From: Fibrobacterota bacterium
Lineage (GTDB): Bacteria > Fibrobacterota > Fibrobacteria > UBA11236
Reading direction: 5' to 3'
DNA: 64,000 bases
Assembly (NCBI GenBank): GCA_947482115.1
Contig: CANKII010000003.1
Location: 310,001 to 374,000, forward strand
The notes under the pieces are model-generated. The model was given only the letters and a program-made list of their open reading frames with translations, was not told the origin of the DNA and made no database searches. The position numbers were made by a program, and so were the translations under genes. Each line of letters opens with the position of its first letter. The stretch's first letter is position 1. Shown piece after piece: positions 8,770 through 17,734 of the stretch.

Positions 8770-10293
8770 ATGACCGACAAACCCGCAAATCCCAGTCCGT
8801 CTTCCGGTGAATCGCATCACCAGTTCATCAATCGCGCACTAAGCTTCACGTTTCTGGAAAATCTTTTCAAACCCATTTCACCCCTGATGGAACTGGTTTG
8901 CGCGGCCCTTTTCGTGGGAGGGCCATGGGGCCGGTACAAGTTTTACGAATCATTGGTCTTCCTCTTCTTCCGTATCAGTCTGATGGGAATGGACAAGGGC
9001 GTCATCTGGTATTATTCCCAGGTTGAGGAAGCCGTCTATTTGAAATCCATTTTCCGCAGTCTGACCTGGTGCTTTCTCGCTTTCATGATTTTAGGGGCCT
9101 TGACCTTCGGCAGTTATTACGGAATCATTCCCTTTTCAGGATGGGTCCTTGGAAAGAATTCGGACTCCTTCCATGTGGCTGGAAGCGAACTCCTGCAGTA
9201 TTTGCTGGTGGTTCCCATGATGCTCATTATCGAACTCTGTCTTCAGGCCAATGTGAACAAATACAACCTCAAGTATCGCATCCTCGTTCCCGGAATTCTG
9301 GTGCCGTTGGTGACATATGGATTGGCGGTTGGGGGACATTTTGCCGCACCGGGACTTTTCAGCCTGTCGCTTTGCCTGTTGGCAGGAAACACCGCCGGAG
9401 CGGCACTGGCGTTCTGGGGATTTGTCCGGACACACCGCCCCTCTTGGCAGGACGTTTCGCTGGGGAAACCACCTTCGTGGAAAATGATCCAATATTCCTT
9501 TCCACTTGCCAGCGCAAACATTTTCGCCGCACTGGCAGTAAGGGCGGATATTTTCATGCTCGCGGGTCTCGCAGGGGTGCGGAGTGTTGAGATTTTCGCG
9601 GTGGTGACCATGATTGGAAAATCCCTGACGTCCATCCGTCAGTCCTTCGAAAATATTTTGCTCTCCGCCTTTTCGTCCTCAAAGTCCAGTCATTTGACAT
9701 TAAAGTTGAAGCACTATTTCAATTATTCGGTCTGGCTGGTCATGGGCGTGCAGGGCGCGTTGTTGTTACTGATGATCTTTTTTGGAACCGAAGCCTTGGG
9801 TCTGATCAACAGCCAATACGCGACAGGGTACTGGACTCTCATCATCACGGCGTTCTTCATTTACGTCAACACTGCAACGGAATTCTCGGCCTTACTGTTG
9901 CTGGGATTGGGCCGCACCTATGTCATGCCCGTCAATCATGTGATATTCTTTGTCGGAAATATTCTGTTGAATTTCCTGTTCATCCCACGTTGGGACTCCC
10001 TTGGGGCAGCCCTCGCCTTGGGATTGACTAATCTGGCATCAGGATTCATTTACTTCTCGTTCTTAACCTACTTCAACCGCAGTACGCCGTTTTTGTGGAG
10101 TTATTGGAGACCCATTTTGATCAACACCGGCTGTCTTGTCGCTTTCACAACGCTGGGATTTTACCTGCATGTTGGGTTCCTGATGCGGGTGTTCGTATTC
10201 GCCTTATCGTTGGCAGGAGCCTTTTTCTGGCAACGCCGTCATTACCGGCAGTTTAACAACTGGATCAAAGATGTCGGAAATGCGCCTGCATGA
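8770..10293 (+). CDS. Polysaccharide flippase (Wzx/MOP superfamily)
   Basis: An integral inner-membrane protein of 507 residues with about 12-14 hydrophobic segments, expected to move lipid-linked oligosaccharide from the cytoplasmic to the periplasmic face. Family-like features are the amphipathic start, paired helices such as FPLASANIFAALAVRADIFMLAGLAGV in the middle and a late LGLGRTYVMPVNHVIFF segment. Flanking glycosyltransferases support the assignment. A second, different member of the superfamily is encoded at 40822. Confidence 0.82.
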   Translation: MTDKPANPSPSSGESHHQFINRALSFTFLENLFKPISPLMELVCAALFVGGPWGRYKFYESLVFLFFRISLMGMDKGVIWYYSQVEEAVYLKSIFRSLTWCFLAFMILGALTFGSYYGIIPFSGWVLGKNSDSFHVAGSELLQYLLVVPMMLIIELCLQANVNKYNLKYRILVPGILVPLVTYGLAVGGHFAAPGLFSLSLCLLAGNTAGAALAFWGFVRTHRPSWQDVSLGKPPSWKMIQYSFPLASANIFAALAVRADIFMLAGLAGVRSVEIFAVVTMIGKSLTSIRQSFENILLSAFSSSKSSHLTLKLKHYFNYSVWLVMGVQGALLLLMIFFGTEALGLINSQYATGYWTLIITAFFIYVNTATEFSALLLLGLGRTYVMPVNHVIFFVGNILLNFLFIPRWDSLGAALALGLTNLASGFIYFSFLTYFNRSTPFLWSYWRPILINTGCLVAFTTLGFYLHVGFLMRVFVFALSLAGAFFWQRRHYRQFNNWIKDVGNAPA

Positions 10294-10297
10294 GAAA

Positions 10298-11356
10298 TCA
10301 GATGCGCTCTCCAAGTCTTCCCCTTAGAAAATCAACCGCTCCCTGAAACAGGGAGCCCGCCATGCGAAATTTTCCGGTGAAAAGTTTCAAGGCTGCCCGG
10401 TGAACAAGCACGTACCATAGCGAAAAAGGCAGCATCCACGGCATGTACTTCCATACGAAATGGAGGATGTTGCGGGCGAAATAATATTCCTTCTCCGCGC
10501 TGCTGGACCCTTTGCCGCCCTTGTGATAAACCACCGATTCCATGGCAACGCCAAACCGGATGCCCGCAGCCTTGACCCCATAACAAAAATCCACATCCTC
10601 GAAATAAAGGAAGTATTCGTCAGGAAGCAGGCTGCTGCTAAAGCATTGTCGTGAAGCCAGCATGGCGGTGCCCGTGATGTAATCCATATTGTTCAATTGG
10701 GCTTCGTCCTTGATCTCGGTGTTGCGACCTCGGAACGGATTGAATCTTCCGGCCAATCCCTGGATCGTTCCGGGCTGGTTGTATTCGTCGATTCTTGCCC
10801 CGCAAAGGCCCCAACTGTTTTTTTGAGCCTGTTCAACCAAGTGAGTCAGGCTATCCTTGTGAACCGCAGTGTCGTTGTTCAGAATCCAGAGGTATTCGAA
10901 ATCGCCCTTTTTGAGACACGCGCGTATTCCCAGATTGTAGCCACCATAACAACCCCAATCCGTTTCAGATTTGATGAGGGTTAAAAACGGGACAGAGTCC
11001 CCTCCCGAATCCTCCCCCAAAAGCGCGCCCTGTTCATCCACAAACACATGGGAAATCCTCGATCGATTTTTTTTCACGGAATTAAACACCGGAGAGGATT
11101 GTGGCGTTTGCGATTCCAGTTCTCCCCTCGTCCATGCCTGAATTTTTTCAAGGGACTGGTCGTGGGAGCCATTATCAATCACCACGACCTCAAAATTGGG
11201 GTAAGAGCAGGAATAAACGGACTCTAAACATTCCAAAGTGTCCTGCCAGCCCTTGTAATTCAAAATGAGCACATAAACTTTGGGGTGGCCTGAACTCATG
11301 ATGGTATAGTAGGCTAAGGTGAAGGCGTTTTCAAGAGGCATCCCCGACTGCTGCAT
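10298..11356 (-). CDS. Glycosyltransferase family 2
   Basis: An inverting GT-A glycosyltransferase. Seen: VYVLILNYKGWQDTLECLESV at the start of the domain, VVVIDNGSHD, the metal/donor site WILNNDTAV (DXD equivalent), ITGTAMLASR and YFEDVDFCYGVKAAG. The C-terminal hydrophobic stretch near residues 300-325 may attach it to the membrane. The ATG encoding MSSGHPK at 11299 may be the real start; no Shine-Dalgarno separates the options. It is convergent with the flippase, 4 bp between stops. The NND and ED motifs resemble rhamnosyl-type GT2 enzymes, but this is only a hint. Confidence 0.88.
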   Translation of the reverse strand: MQQSGMPLENAFTLAYYTIMSSGHPKVYVLILNYKGWQDTLECLESVYSCSYPNFEVVVIDNGSHDQSLEKIQAWTRGELESQTPQSSPVFNSVKKNRSRISHVFVDEQGALLGEDSGGDSVPFLTLIKSETDWGCYGGYNLGIRACLKKGDFEYLWILNNDTAVHKDSLTHLVEQAQKNSWGLCGARIDEYNQPGTIQGLAGRFNPFRGRNTEIKDEAQLNNMDYITGTAMLASRQCFSSSLLPDEYFLYFEDVDFCYGVKAAGIRFGVAMESVVYHKGGKGSSSAEKEYYFARNILHFVWKYMPWMLPFSLWYVLVHRAALKLFTGKFRMAGSLFQGAVDFLRGRLGERI

Positions 11357-11416
11357 GCAACAACCATTGGATTGGATCCCTCCTTAGCGAACTCAGATTT
11401 GATAGTTTAACGCAGG

Positions 11417-11965
11417 ATGTCATCCCCTCGCGGCTTTCAACGCCTCCTTGATTGGGAGCATTCCCTCGTGCATCGCCTGCACGGCGTCAAGCTTCACACA
11501 GCCATTGACCGTATTCTGGTCACCTTTGTGCGCATTGGCGATGGATGGGGCTGGGTCGGTGTGGCGGGATTGCTGTTCATTCTGCTTCCATGGATGCAAT
11601 TCAAAGCCGTCCTGGAGCAGGTTTTTCTCGCCGTGGCCATCAGCCTTCCCGTGTATTGGGGACTCAAGTTTTCCCTGAGGCGACAACGTCCCTTCCATTT
11701 TATGGAGGGGATTTCTTCGCGAGTGCCTGCCCTCGACAAATACAGCTTTCCCTCAGGCCACACCATGAACAATCTGGCCGTTGCCATGACTCTCGCCCTG
11801 AACTTTCCGCATCTCTGGCCGCTGGCATTGGCCATCCCCCTGTCCCTCGGTCTCCTGAGAATTCTTTACGGAGTGCACTTTCTGACGGATATCCTGGCTG
11901 GCGCCTTGCTGGGAGCCATGAGCGCGCTGAGTGCGCATTGGCTTTTCCCCCGTATATTTTCATGA
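11417..11965 (+). CDS. PAP2-family membrane phosphatase
   Basis: A 182-residue membrane protein with the three-part phosphatase signature: KFSLRRQRPF, YSFPSGHTMNN and the third motif ending YGVHFLTDILAG. Such enzymes dephosphorylate undecaprenyl pyrophosphate, phosphatidate or lipid A/sugar phosphates at the periplasmic face. Next to flippase and glycosyltransferase genes, recycling of the polyprenyl carrier is the most plausible role. Its stop overlaps the start of the Omp85-type gene (ATGA), so the two are translationally coupled. Confidence 0.88.
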   Translation: MSSPRGFQRLLDWEHSLVHRLHGVKLHTAIDRILVTFVRIGDGWGWVGVAGLLFILLPWMQFKAVLEQVFLAVAISLPVYWGLKFSLRRQRPFHFMEGISSRVPALDKYSFPSGHTMNNLAVAMTLALNFPHLWPLALAIPLSLGLLRILYGVHFLTDILAGALLGAMSALSAHWLFPRIFS

Positions 11966-13410
11966 AATGGCTGCTGATTTTAGGGTTTGGATTTATTCCC
12001 GCCTTGGGGGCAAAGAGCATCCGTGTTGTGGAAGATTCCACAGCCAAATCCGATATGGACAGTACGGCCCGCGACAGCACTTCGGCCGGCGCCCGGATTT
12101 ATGAGTACATCGCCTACCCGACTTTGCAATTGGTCACTTGGCCGGTGGAGAAACTGCTCGTCCCGGTGGTGCGCACGCTTACCTACCCCATGCAAGAACC
12201 GATGCGCTATTTCCTCAATGAAAACGTCATCGATCGAACGCGCAATCTGGTCGGCTTTGGAAAAAATGATCGGATTCTGATTTATCCCACTTTGAGTCTC
12301 GCTCCGGGAACGGGATCACGCATTGGACTCACCTTGCGCAACCAGGCGTTGTTTGGAAACGAGCAGGAAAGACTTGTGGCCAACTTCATCTATTACGTAA
12401 ATGGCGACTACAAGGCCAGAAGTTATGTCACCGCCAAAAAAATCCTCGAAACACACCTCACTGGAAAAGTGTCCGTGGGTCTTGTGCGCATGAAAAACAG
12501 CAGTTCAAATCAGCCCGGCACCAACAGTTTTTTCTATTACGCCGACACTTCCGAAACATACCAGTTCCAGTTGACCCATCCCTTGTTGCTCGGTTTTAGC
12601 GTGTTGGGGGATTTCTCCATGCGTCTCAACCGGTTGAGTCCCTTGGTCAGCCCACCACCCTGCGCCTCTTGTACGAACATTCCGACGGGCGACTTTTTCA
12701 AAAATGCTTCGGGTGCACCGGATGCCACCTATCGCGGAATTGGCCAGTCCTTTCTGGATCGATCCTGGGCGGTGGGATTGGGCCGTGATACGCGAAACAA
12801 TGAGAACATCACCTTGACGGGAAGCCGCCTGGATGTGGGATGGCGCTATCACAACGTCGAAGGCAACCACGATTATGGGGAATGGGGTGGGCAGTATACC
12901 AAGTACTTCAAGCTGGGCCGCGAACGCTATGAAATCACCGCTGCGGAAGAAAAGCGGCGGGGAAACATGAGCATGGAAAAATTCATCCAAAAGCTGGAGT
13001 ATGAAAAACTCCGCAACGAAATATTTTCGCGCAAGGTAGTTGCCTTGCATGTCTTCACCGCACAAAGTTACGAGGTCCCTGGCAATAGCATGCCGATCAA
13101 CGGCCTGCAGGCATTGGGAAATGATTCCCCTCTTCGCGGTTATGCGGGAGCCCGTTTCAGGGACTATACCGTGGCATCCGTGAGCGCCGAGTATCGTTTT
13201 CCGGTTCTAAGACTAATGGATGGAACCTTGTTTGATGAATACGGAGTACGGGGACGCTCTTGGGATAAGATCGATTATTTGAACTACAAGAATTCGTGGG
13301 GATTCGGCATCCGCGTGCGGCGGCCGGATCTGTACTTGTTCCGAATGGATGTGGGGATTCACGGTCTTTCGGGAGCCGTCTTCAACATGTCCGTGGATGC
13401 ACCGTTCTAG
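11962..13410 (+). CDS. Omp85/BamA-TamA-like outer-membrane barrel
   Basis: The start at 11962 overlaps the PAP2 stop (ATGA). A longer frame beginning at 11545 is only an overlap with PAP2. The 482-residue product starts with a signal peptide (MKWLLILGFGFIPALGA). It has a helical linker near residues 45-90 rather than a clear POTRA domain, then alternating beta strands, and ends with the GFGIRVRRPDLYLFRMDVGIHG segment typical of surface-antigen (D15) barrels. SPLRGYAGARFRDYTVASVSAEYRFPV is the family-like motif before the last strands. It may assemble or export surface material made by the preceding glycan genes; this is inferred from linkage. Confidence 0.72.
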   Translation: MKWLLILGFGFIPALGAKSIRVVEDSTAKSDMDSTARDSTSAGARIYEYIAYPTLQLVTWPVEKLLVPVVRTLTYPMQEPMRYFLNENVIDRTRNLVGFGKNDRILIYPTLSLAPGTGSRIGLTLRNQALFGNEQERLVANFIYYVNGDYKARSYVTAKKILETHLTGKVSVGLVRMKNSSSNQPGTNSFFYYADTSETYQFQLTHPLLLGFSVLGDFSMRLNRLSPLVSPPPCASCTNIPTGDFFKNASGAPDATYRGIGQSFLDRSWAVGLGRDTRNNENITLTGSRLDVGWRYHNVEGNHDYGEWGGQYTKYFKLGRERYEITAAEEKRRGNMSMEKFIQKLEYEKLRNEIFSRKVVALHVFTAQSYEVPGNSMPINGLQALGNDSPLRGYAGARFRDYTVASVSAEYRFPVLRLMDGTLFDEYGVRGRSWDKIDYLNYKNSWGFGIRVRRPDLYLFRMDVGIHGLSGAVFNMSVDAPF

Positions 13411-13414
13411 CAAT

Positions 13415-13442
13415 AAAAAAGCCCCGTCTTTCGACGAGGCTT
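13415..13442 (-). terminator. Terminator of the sigma-factor gene
   Basis: GCCTCGTC-GAAA-GACGGGGC (one mismatch) followed on the minus strand by a six-T run. It lies 27 bp past the stop of the gene at 13469. The plus strand has no good T-run, so it serves the sigma gene better than the Omp85 gene. Confidence 0.7.
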
Positions 13443-13468
13443 GAAAACAATTCCAGTTAAGCTGTGAA

Positions 13469-14281
13469 TTATCCGCTCAACGCCTGCAAATAACCGTCAT
13501 ACTTCTCGCGGAGAACTTCCTTGTTCTTGTTCCGGCGAATGCGGCGCAAAGCTTGGTCGCGGAGTTGGCGTACGCGCTCATGCGAGATGTTCAGAGTCTC
13601 ACCGACTTCACGCAGCGTTTGCGGCGCTTCGTGATTGATGCCAAACAAACCTTTGATGACTTGCGCTTCGCGTTCCGGCAATTCGGAAAGCAAATCTTTT
13701 GCGAGATGTTCGACGGCTTGAATCTCGGCTTCCGATTCCGGATTCACGGCGCGTTCATCGGCCAAAACCTCCTGATAGGTGGTCTTGGTATCGGTCTTCA
13801 ACGGAGCGTCAAAGCTGATGCCCGCTTCACCGATTTGAATCAGCTCGCGAATGTCGTCGGAAAGTTCCTTGCCCTTGGATTTTTCCTTGAGCGCCTTGCG
13901 CACGCGCAAATGCTGGTTGGCCGGCAAGCGGATCAACGAACCCTGCTCGTTTATGGCGCGGGTGATATAAGCCTTGATCCACCACACGGCGTAGGAAATG
14001 AATTTCAAACCGCGGGAATGATCGAAGCTTTCAATGGCGCGAATAAGGCCCATGGCTCCTTCACTCACCAAATCCGGCAGCGGAATCGGGCATCCACGGT
14101 ATTGCAAAGCCACCTTGAGCACGAAACGCATGTTGGCCGAAACCAGCTTTTCGCGGGCGGCGCGATTCCCCTGGCGGCACAGCTTGAACAGCATGTGCTC
14201 ATCCTTACGGTCAATGGGACTCGTCTTGCGGATGTCCTCAAGGTACCGTTTAAGGGTTTCGTCTGTGGTATCAAAAGTCAT
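13469..14281 (-). CDS. Sigma-70 family RNA polymerase sigma factor (short RpoD-like)
   Basis: Directs RNA polymerase to promoters. The 270-residue protein starts directly with the region 1.2-like DETLKRYLEDIRKTSPID. It has region 2 (REKLVSANMRFVLKVALQY, LPDLVSEGAMGLIRAIESFD, KFISYAVWWIKAYI), region 3 (LIRLPANQHLRVRKALKEK) and region 4 with the -35 helix-turn-helix (LREVGETLNISHERVRQLRDQALRRIR). Region 1.1 is absent, as in short primary factors of some phyla and in group 2 factors; which it is cannot be decided here. GGAAAC precedes the ATG. Confidence 0.88.
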   Translation of the reverse strand: MTFDTTDETLKRYLEDIRKTSPIDRKDEHMLFKLCRQGNRAAREKLVSANMRFVLKVALQYRGCPIPLPDLVSEGAMGLIRAIESFDHSRGLKFISYAVWWIKAYITRAINEQGSLIRLPANQHLRVRKALKEKSKGKELSDDIRELIQIGEAGISFDAPLKTDTKTTYQEVLADERAVNPESEAEIQAVEHLAKDLLSELPEREAQVIKGLFGINHEAPQTLREVGETLNISHERVRQLRDQALRRIRRNKNKEVLREKYDGYLQALSG

Positions 14282-14520
14282 TAAGGTTTCCTGATCCCGG
14301 GTGGCTCAATCTTGTTTAAAGCAAGAAATATGCCGCTCGTTTATCGTAGGGAGAACAGCAGAAAAGTCAAGCCAATATAGCCGATAATGAAATTTTTATC
14401 CACTGAAAAGCGAATTATCTTCAGCCAAGAATCGCTTCAAAATTCCACTGCATGAAATAGTATTTTTTCGATTTCTTACGCTTTTTAGACCAAATCTGCT
14501 GTAAACATCCGGAAAAAGCA
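14282..14520. other. Intergenic region without recognised gene
   Basis: About 240 AT-rich bases between rsmA and the sigma-factor gene, both on the minus strand. It presumably holds the sigma-gene promoter. Short ORFs here are only out-of-frame readings of rsmA. No tRNA, riboswitch or strong hairpin was seen. Confidence 0.5.
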
Positions 14521-15372
14521 TCACACCTTCCGCATTGGCCCCAATTCAATGAATAATGCGGCAAACTCATCCGGAGAAATATCCTCAGCACGGCTATCTG
14601 GTCGAATACCGCGCCCTTCCAAGGCCTTAACAACCTTGTCCTTCGGGTATAAAGACTCAAGGCTGTTCGCAAGCTGTTTGCGTTTTTGAGAGAAGGCCAA
14701 GTCCACAAAAGGGCTAAAAAGCGGATCCACGCAAGCTGGAGCATTTCGTGGAGTAAGCCGAACAGTTGCCGACCAAACCTTGGGCTTGGGACGAAATGCC
14801 TCCGGTGAGACTTTACGCAAGAGCTCTGCATTTGCCCGATTCTGCACCATGACGCTGAAAAAACTGAAGTCGCGGGAATGCGGCTGGGCGCAAATGCGCT
14901 TGGCCACTTCGTATTGCAACATGATTTGTACAGAAAGACAACGGTCCAGATGTGGCAGTAGTTGGAACAAAATGGGAGCCGCTCGGTTATAAGGAAGATT
15001 TCCAACAATGAGCGGTTTCATGCCGGGTTCAGGTGCATGCTTTTCAAGGATCTCGTTCCAATCTACCCGCGTGGCATCCGCAGGAATGACTTCCAGTGGA
15101 CCCCAGTTGGTATGTGCCTGAAGATGCTCCACCCATTTGGGGTCGATCTCAATCGCGGTGATTTTGCGGCAGCGCGGCGCAAGACGGCGCGTTAAAGCGC
15201 CCTGTCCCGGCCCAATTTCAATAATCCAATCGGTGGGGCTGGAAGGCACATCGTCGCAAATGTCGCGAATGACGCCTTCGTCGATCAGAAAGTTCTGGCC
15301 GAACTTCCAGCGCGTTTTGCGATCGTCCGTGCGGGTTTCGTTTTTGTGTTTTTTCTGCGGAGGCCGTTTCAT
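14521..15372 (-). CDS. rsmA: 16S rRNA dimethyladenosine transferase
   Basis: Dimethylates two adjacent adenosines in the 3' terminal helix of 16S rRNA during small-subunit maturation. The 283-residue protein shows KFGQNFLIDEGVI, the SAM site IIEIGPGQGALTRRL, ITAIEIDPKWVE and the catalytic NLPYN motif, then VWSATVRLTPR and the C-terminal helical domain (FSQKRKQLANSL). The N-terminal ~20 residues are a lysine/arginine-rich extension. Confidence 0.95.
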   Translation of the reverse strand: MKRPPQKKHKNETRTDDRKTRWKFGQNFLIDEGVIRDICDDVPSSPTDWIIEIGPGQGALTRRLAPRCRKITAIEIDPKWVEHLQAHTNWGPLEVIPADATRVDWNEILEKHAPEPGMKPLIVGNLPYNRAAPILFQLLPHLDRCLSVQIMLQYEVAKRICAQPHSRDFSFFSVMVQNRANAELLRKVSPEAFRPKPKVWSATVRLTPRNAPACVDPLFSPFVDLAFSQKRKQLANSLESLYPKDKVVKALEGRGIRPDSRAEDISPDEFAALFIELGPMRKV

Positions 15373-15411
15373 GGGATGGGGAAAGGTAACCTCGCGTTGG
15401 GGATCCGGTTT

Positions 15412-15915
15412 TTACAGGGAACTTAAATTCAGGCCCTGAAACCGATCCTTTAACTTTCCGGCAATCACAGGCTCCAGTTTTTCACTCCATTTACGCTCGA
15501 TCTCGCCGGCTTCCTGAACAATGCGCGGGGCCACTTTGGCGTAACGCTGCCCCCCATCGGAAGCGTTGTAATTCATGACGAATTTGAGATCGTCGTCGGT
15601 CAGGTATTTATCGACCACGGCATACAGCTGCGGGTAGAGCCCCTCATTTCCATTCAGATTGTCCTGATAAACAGTGGAGATGGCATTTCGAATTTCGGTC
15701 AACAGGGAATCGGAAACAGAATCCGGATTGTCGTTCCGGATTCGCTGTGCCTTGACCGCAACCACTTTACCGATGAATCCATCCATCTTGGCTTTGACAT
15801 GCATGGCCTCCATGGCTTTTTCGATCAACGCCTTTTTTTGTTTGGGAATATCCCCGCAATACGCAATCGAAAAACCACCGACCAGCAAACCGAAAAGTAG
15901 GGATTTGATTTTCAC
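15412..15915 (-). CDS. DUF2059 periplasmic protein
   Basis: A GTG-started 167-residue protein with a signal peptide (MKIKSLLFGLLVGGFSIAYC). The mature part is mostly helical and ends with the DUF2059 signature: a helix reading YLTDDDLKFVMNYNASDGGQRYAKVAPRI followed by ERKWSEKLEPVI. The family's function is unknown. It begins 5 bp after the metX-metW stop, so it is probably co-transcribed with it. Confidence 0.72.
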   Translation of the reverse strand: MKIKSLLFGLLVGGFSIAYCGDIPKQKKALIEKAMEAMHVKAKMDGFIGKVVAVKAQRIRNDNPDSVSDSLLTEIRNAISTVYQDNLNGNEGLYPQLYAVVDKYLTDDDLKFVMNYNASDGGQRYAKVAPRIVQEAGEIERKWSEKLEPVIAGKLKDRFQGLNLSSL

Positions 15916-15920
15916 AACTT

Positions 15921-17714
15921 TTATCGTTTTCGCGAAATCTTCGCAACCACAAATTCCGCGCCTGCGTTTTTAAATCCCGCCGCCAGAATCAACCGCGAAG
16001 GCAACGAGCCGGGGAAGCAAATCAATTCTTCGATGACAATGTTTTCGCGCGCGCACAGTTCCTGAAAGTCGTTCAAACTGAAAAGGTGAATGTTGGGCGT
16101 GTCATGCCAGGAATGTGGCAATGCTTTTGTAATCGGCATCGCACCCGTGAATGTCAGCGAGAGGCGATTGCCGATGTGACCGAAGTTGGGAAATGCCACC
16201 ACGGCCTTGCGCGCCACGCGCAGCACCTCACGCAACACGAGCCGCGGACGTTTCACTTCCTGCAAGGTGCGGTTCAACACGGCATAGTCGAAAACCTGAT
16301 CGCCGAAGAGCGACAGGCCATGATCCACATCGCCTTGCACCACCGGCACATTTTTGCGCAGACAATCCACGACATGGCTCAAATCGAAATCGATGCCGAC
16401 GCCGGTCACCTTGCTTTGATGAAACATGCGATCGATAAACGCACCATCGCCGCATCCGACATCGAGTATATGGCTGCCCGGTTTGATGAATCCTGCCAGC
16501 GCATCCAAATCGCGGGTGGAATCAAGCACTGATTTTTCTGAAGGATGCAAAGTGGCCGCAGCCTTGGCGGAATAGGTGGGTTTTTCCAGAAAACCCTGAA
16601 GGACGCGGGAAAGATGTTCCACTTCCAAAAGAAAAGCATCGTGTCCATACGGTGAATCCAACTCCGCGACGGAGGCGACCTTCTTGAGATTCAACAATAC
16701 TTTCGCCAATTCATGCGTTTGCTCGGTTGGGAACAGCCAATCCGAAGACAAACCCACCAAAAGAAATTCGGCTTGCGAATCGCGGAAAGCATTTTCCAGT
16801 GAACCGTAGCGCGATGCCAAATCGAAAGTATCCATGGCATAGGTGATGTGGAGATACGAATTGGCATCGAAGCGCTGCACAAACTGCTCGCCCTGATGAT
16901 TCAGGTAGCTCTCCACTTCGAAACCGGTTTCAAAATGCTCACGATCCGTATTCGGCCGCTGGTTGCGACCGAATTTCTGGCGCATCGAAATTGCCGACAG
17001 ATAAGTGAGATGGCCGATCATGCGGGCATAGGCCAGACCTTTTTCAGGCGGAGAGCCATTCACGTAATAATCGCCTTCGCGATAATCCGGATCGTTGACA
17101 ATGGCCTTGCGCCCAATGATCTCAAAGCCCAGTGCCTGCGCAGAAAGACTGGCCGCCGCTGCGATGCACATGCATTTGCGGACCTTGTCCGGATAACTCA
17201 CACTCCATTGCAATGCCTGCATGCCGCCCATGCTGCCGCCCACAACAGCTTCGAGCACATCAATTCCCAAATGCTCCACTAACAAACGTTGGACATGAAC
17301 CATGTCTTCCACGGTGATCTTGAGGAATGAAGAGCCGTAAGGTTTCCCCGTATCCGGATTGATGGACGCGGGGCCGGTAGTTCCCTTGCACCCACCGAGC
17401 ATGTTCTGCGCGATCACAAAATAGCGGTTGGTATCGATGGCCTTGCTCGGCCCGATCATCTCATCCCACCAGCCGGGTTTTTTGTCCTCTTCCGAATTCC
17501 ATCCGGCCGCATGCGCGTCGGTGGTCAACGGGGAGCAAATCAGAATCGCATTGCTTTTGTCGTGGTTCAACGTGCCATAGGTTTCATATGCCACTTCGAG
17601 TTGCTTCAATTTTCCGCCCAATACCAGATCAAATCCCTGCGGCGGGGACGTGTGAAAGGTTTGGGTTTTCACCCAGAGCTTGGCCGGCTGCGAAGAAGAT
17701 GTCATAGTGTACAT
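15921..17714 (-). CDS. metX: Homoserine O-acetyltransferase / MetW fusion protein
   Basis: A single 597-residue frame joins two methionine-pathway proteins. Residues ~10-375 are MetX, an alpha/beta hydrolase that acylates homoserine: CSPLTTDAHAAG, NMLGGCKGTTGP, nucleophile Ser161 in GGSMGGMQ, Asp325 in SSDWLF and His358 in YGHDAF. Residues ~395-597 are MetW, a SAM-methyltransferase-like protein: ILDVGCGDGAFIDRM at ~416-430, the VVQGDVDHGL segment, FDYAVLNRTLQEV and FPNFGHIGNRL. In many bacteria metX and metW are separate neighbours and both are needed for efficient acylation. ATGs at 17714 and 17705 are both possible starts; neither has a clear ribosome site. Divergent from mutM, 20 bp apart. 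Confidence 0.93.
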   Translation of the reverse strand: MYTMTSSSQPAKLWVKTQTFHTSPPQGFDLVLGGKLKQLEVAYETYGTLNHDKSNAILICSPLTTDAHAAGWNSEEDKKPGWWDEMIGPSKAIDTNRYFVIAQNMLGGCKGTTGPASINPDTGKPYGSSFLKITVEDMVHVQRLLVEHLGIDVLEAVVGGSMGGMQALQWSVSYPDKVRKCMCIAAAASLSAQALGFEIIGRKAIVNDPDYREGDYYVNGSPPEKGLAYARMIGHLTYLSAISMRQKFGRNQRPNTDREHFETGFEVESYLNHQGEQFVQRFDANSYLHITYAMDTFDLASRYGSLENAFRDSQAEFLLVGLSSDWLFPTEQTHELAKVLLNLKKVASVAELDSPYGHDAFLLEVEHLSRVLQGFLEKPTYSAKAAATLHPSEKSVLDSTRDLDALAGFIKPGSHILDVGCGDGAFIDRMFHQSKVTGVGIDFDLSHVVDCLRKNVPVVQGDVDHGLSLFGDQVFDYAVLNRTLQEVKRPRLVLREVLRVARKAVVAFPNFGHIGNRLSLTFTGAMPITKALPHSWHDTPNIHLFSLNDFQELCARENIVIEELICFPGSLPSRLILAAGFKNAGAEFVVAKISRKR

Positions 17715-17734
17715 GGCAATTTAGATTTCATTTC

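Noticed and set aside
11545-11961. Upstream extension of the Omp85-type gene overlapping the PAP2 gene
   Set aside because: It is the PAP2 gene read in another frame; the signal peptide and ATGA coupling fix the start at 11962.
14421-15008. Minus-strand open frame of 195 codons
   Set aside because: It lies mostly within rsmA in another frame and has low-complexity, non-family sequence.
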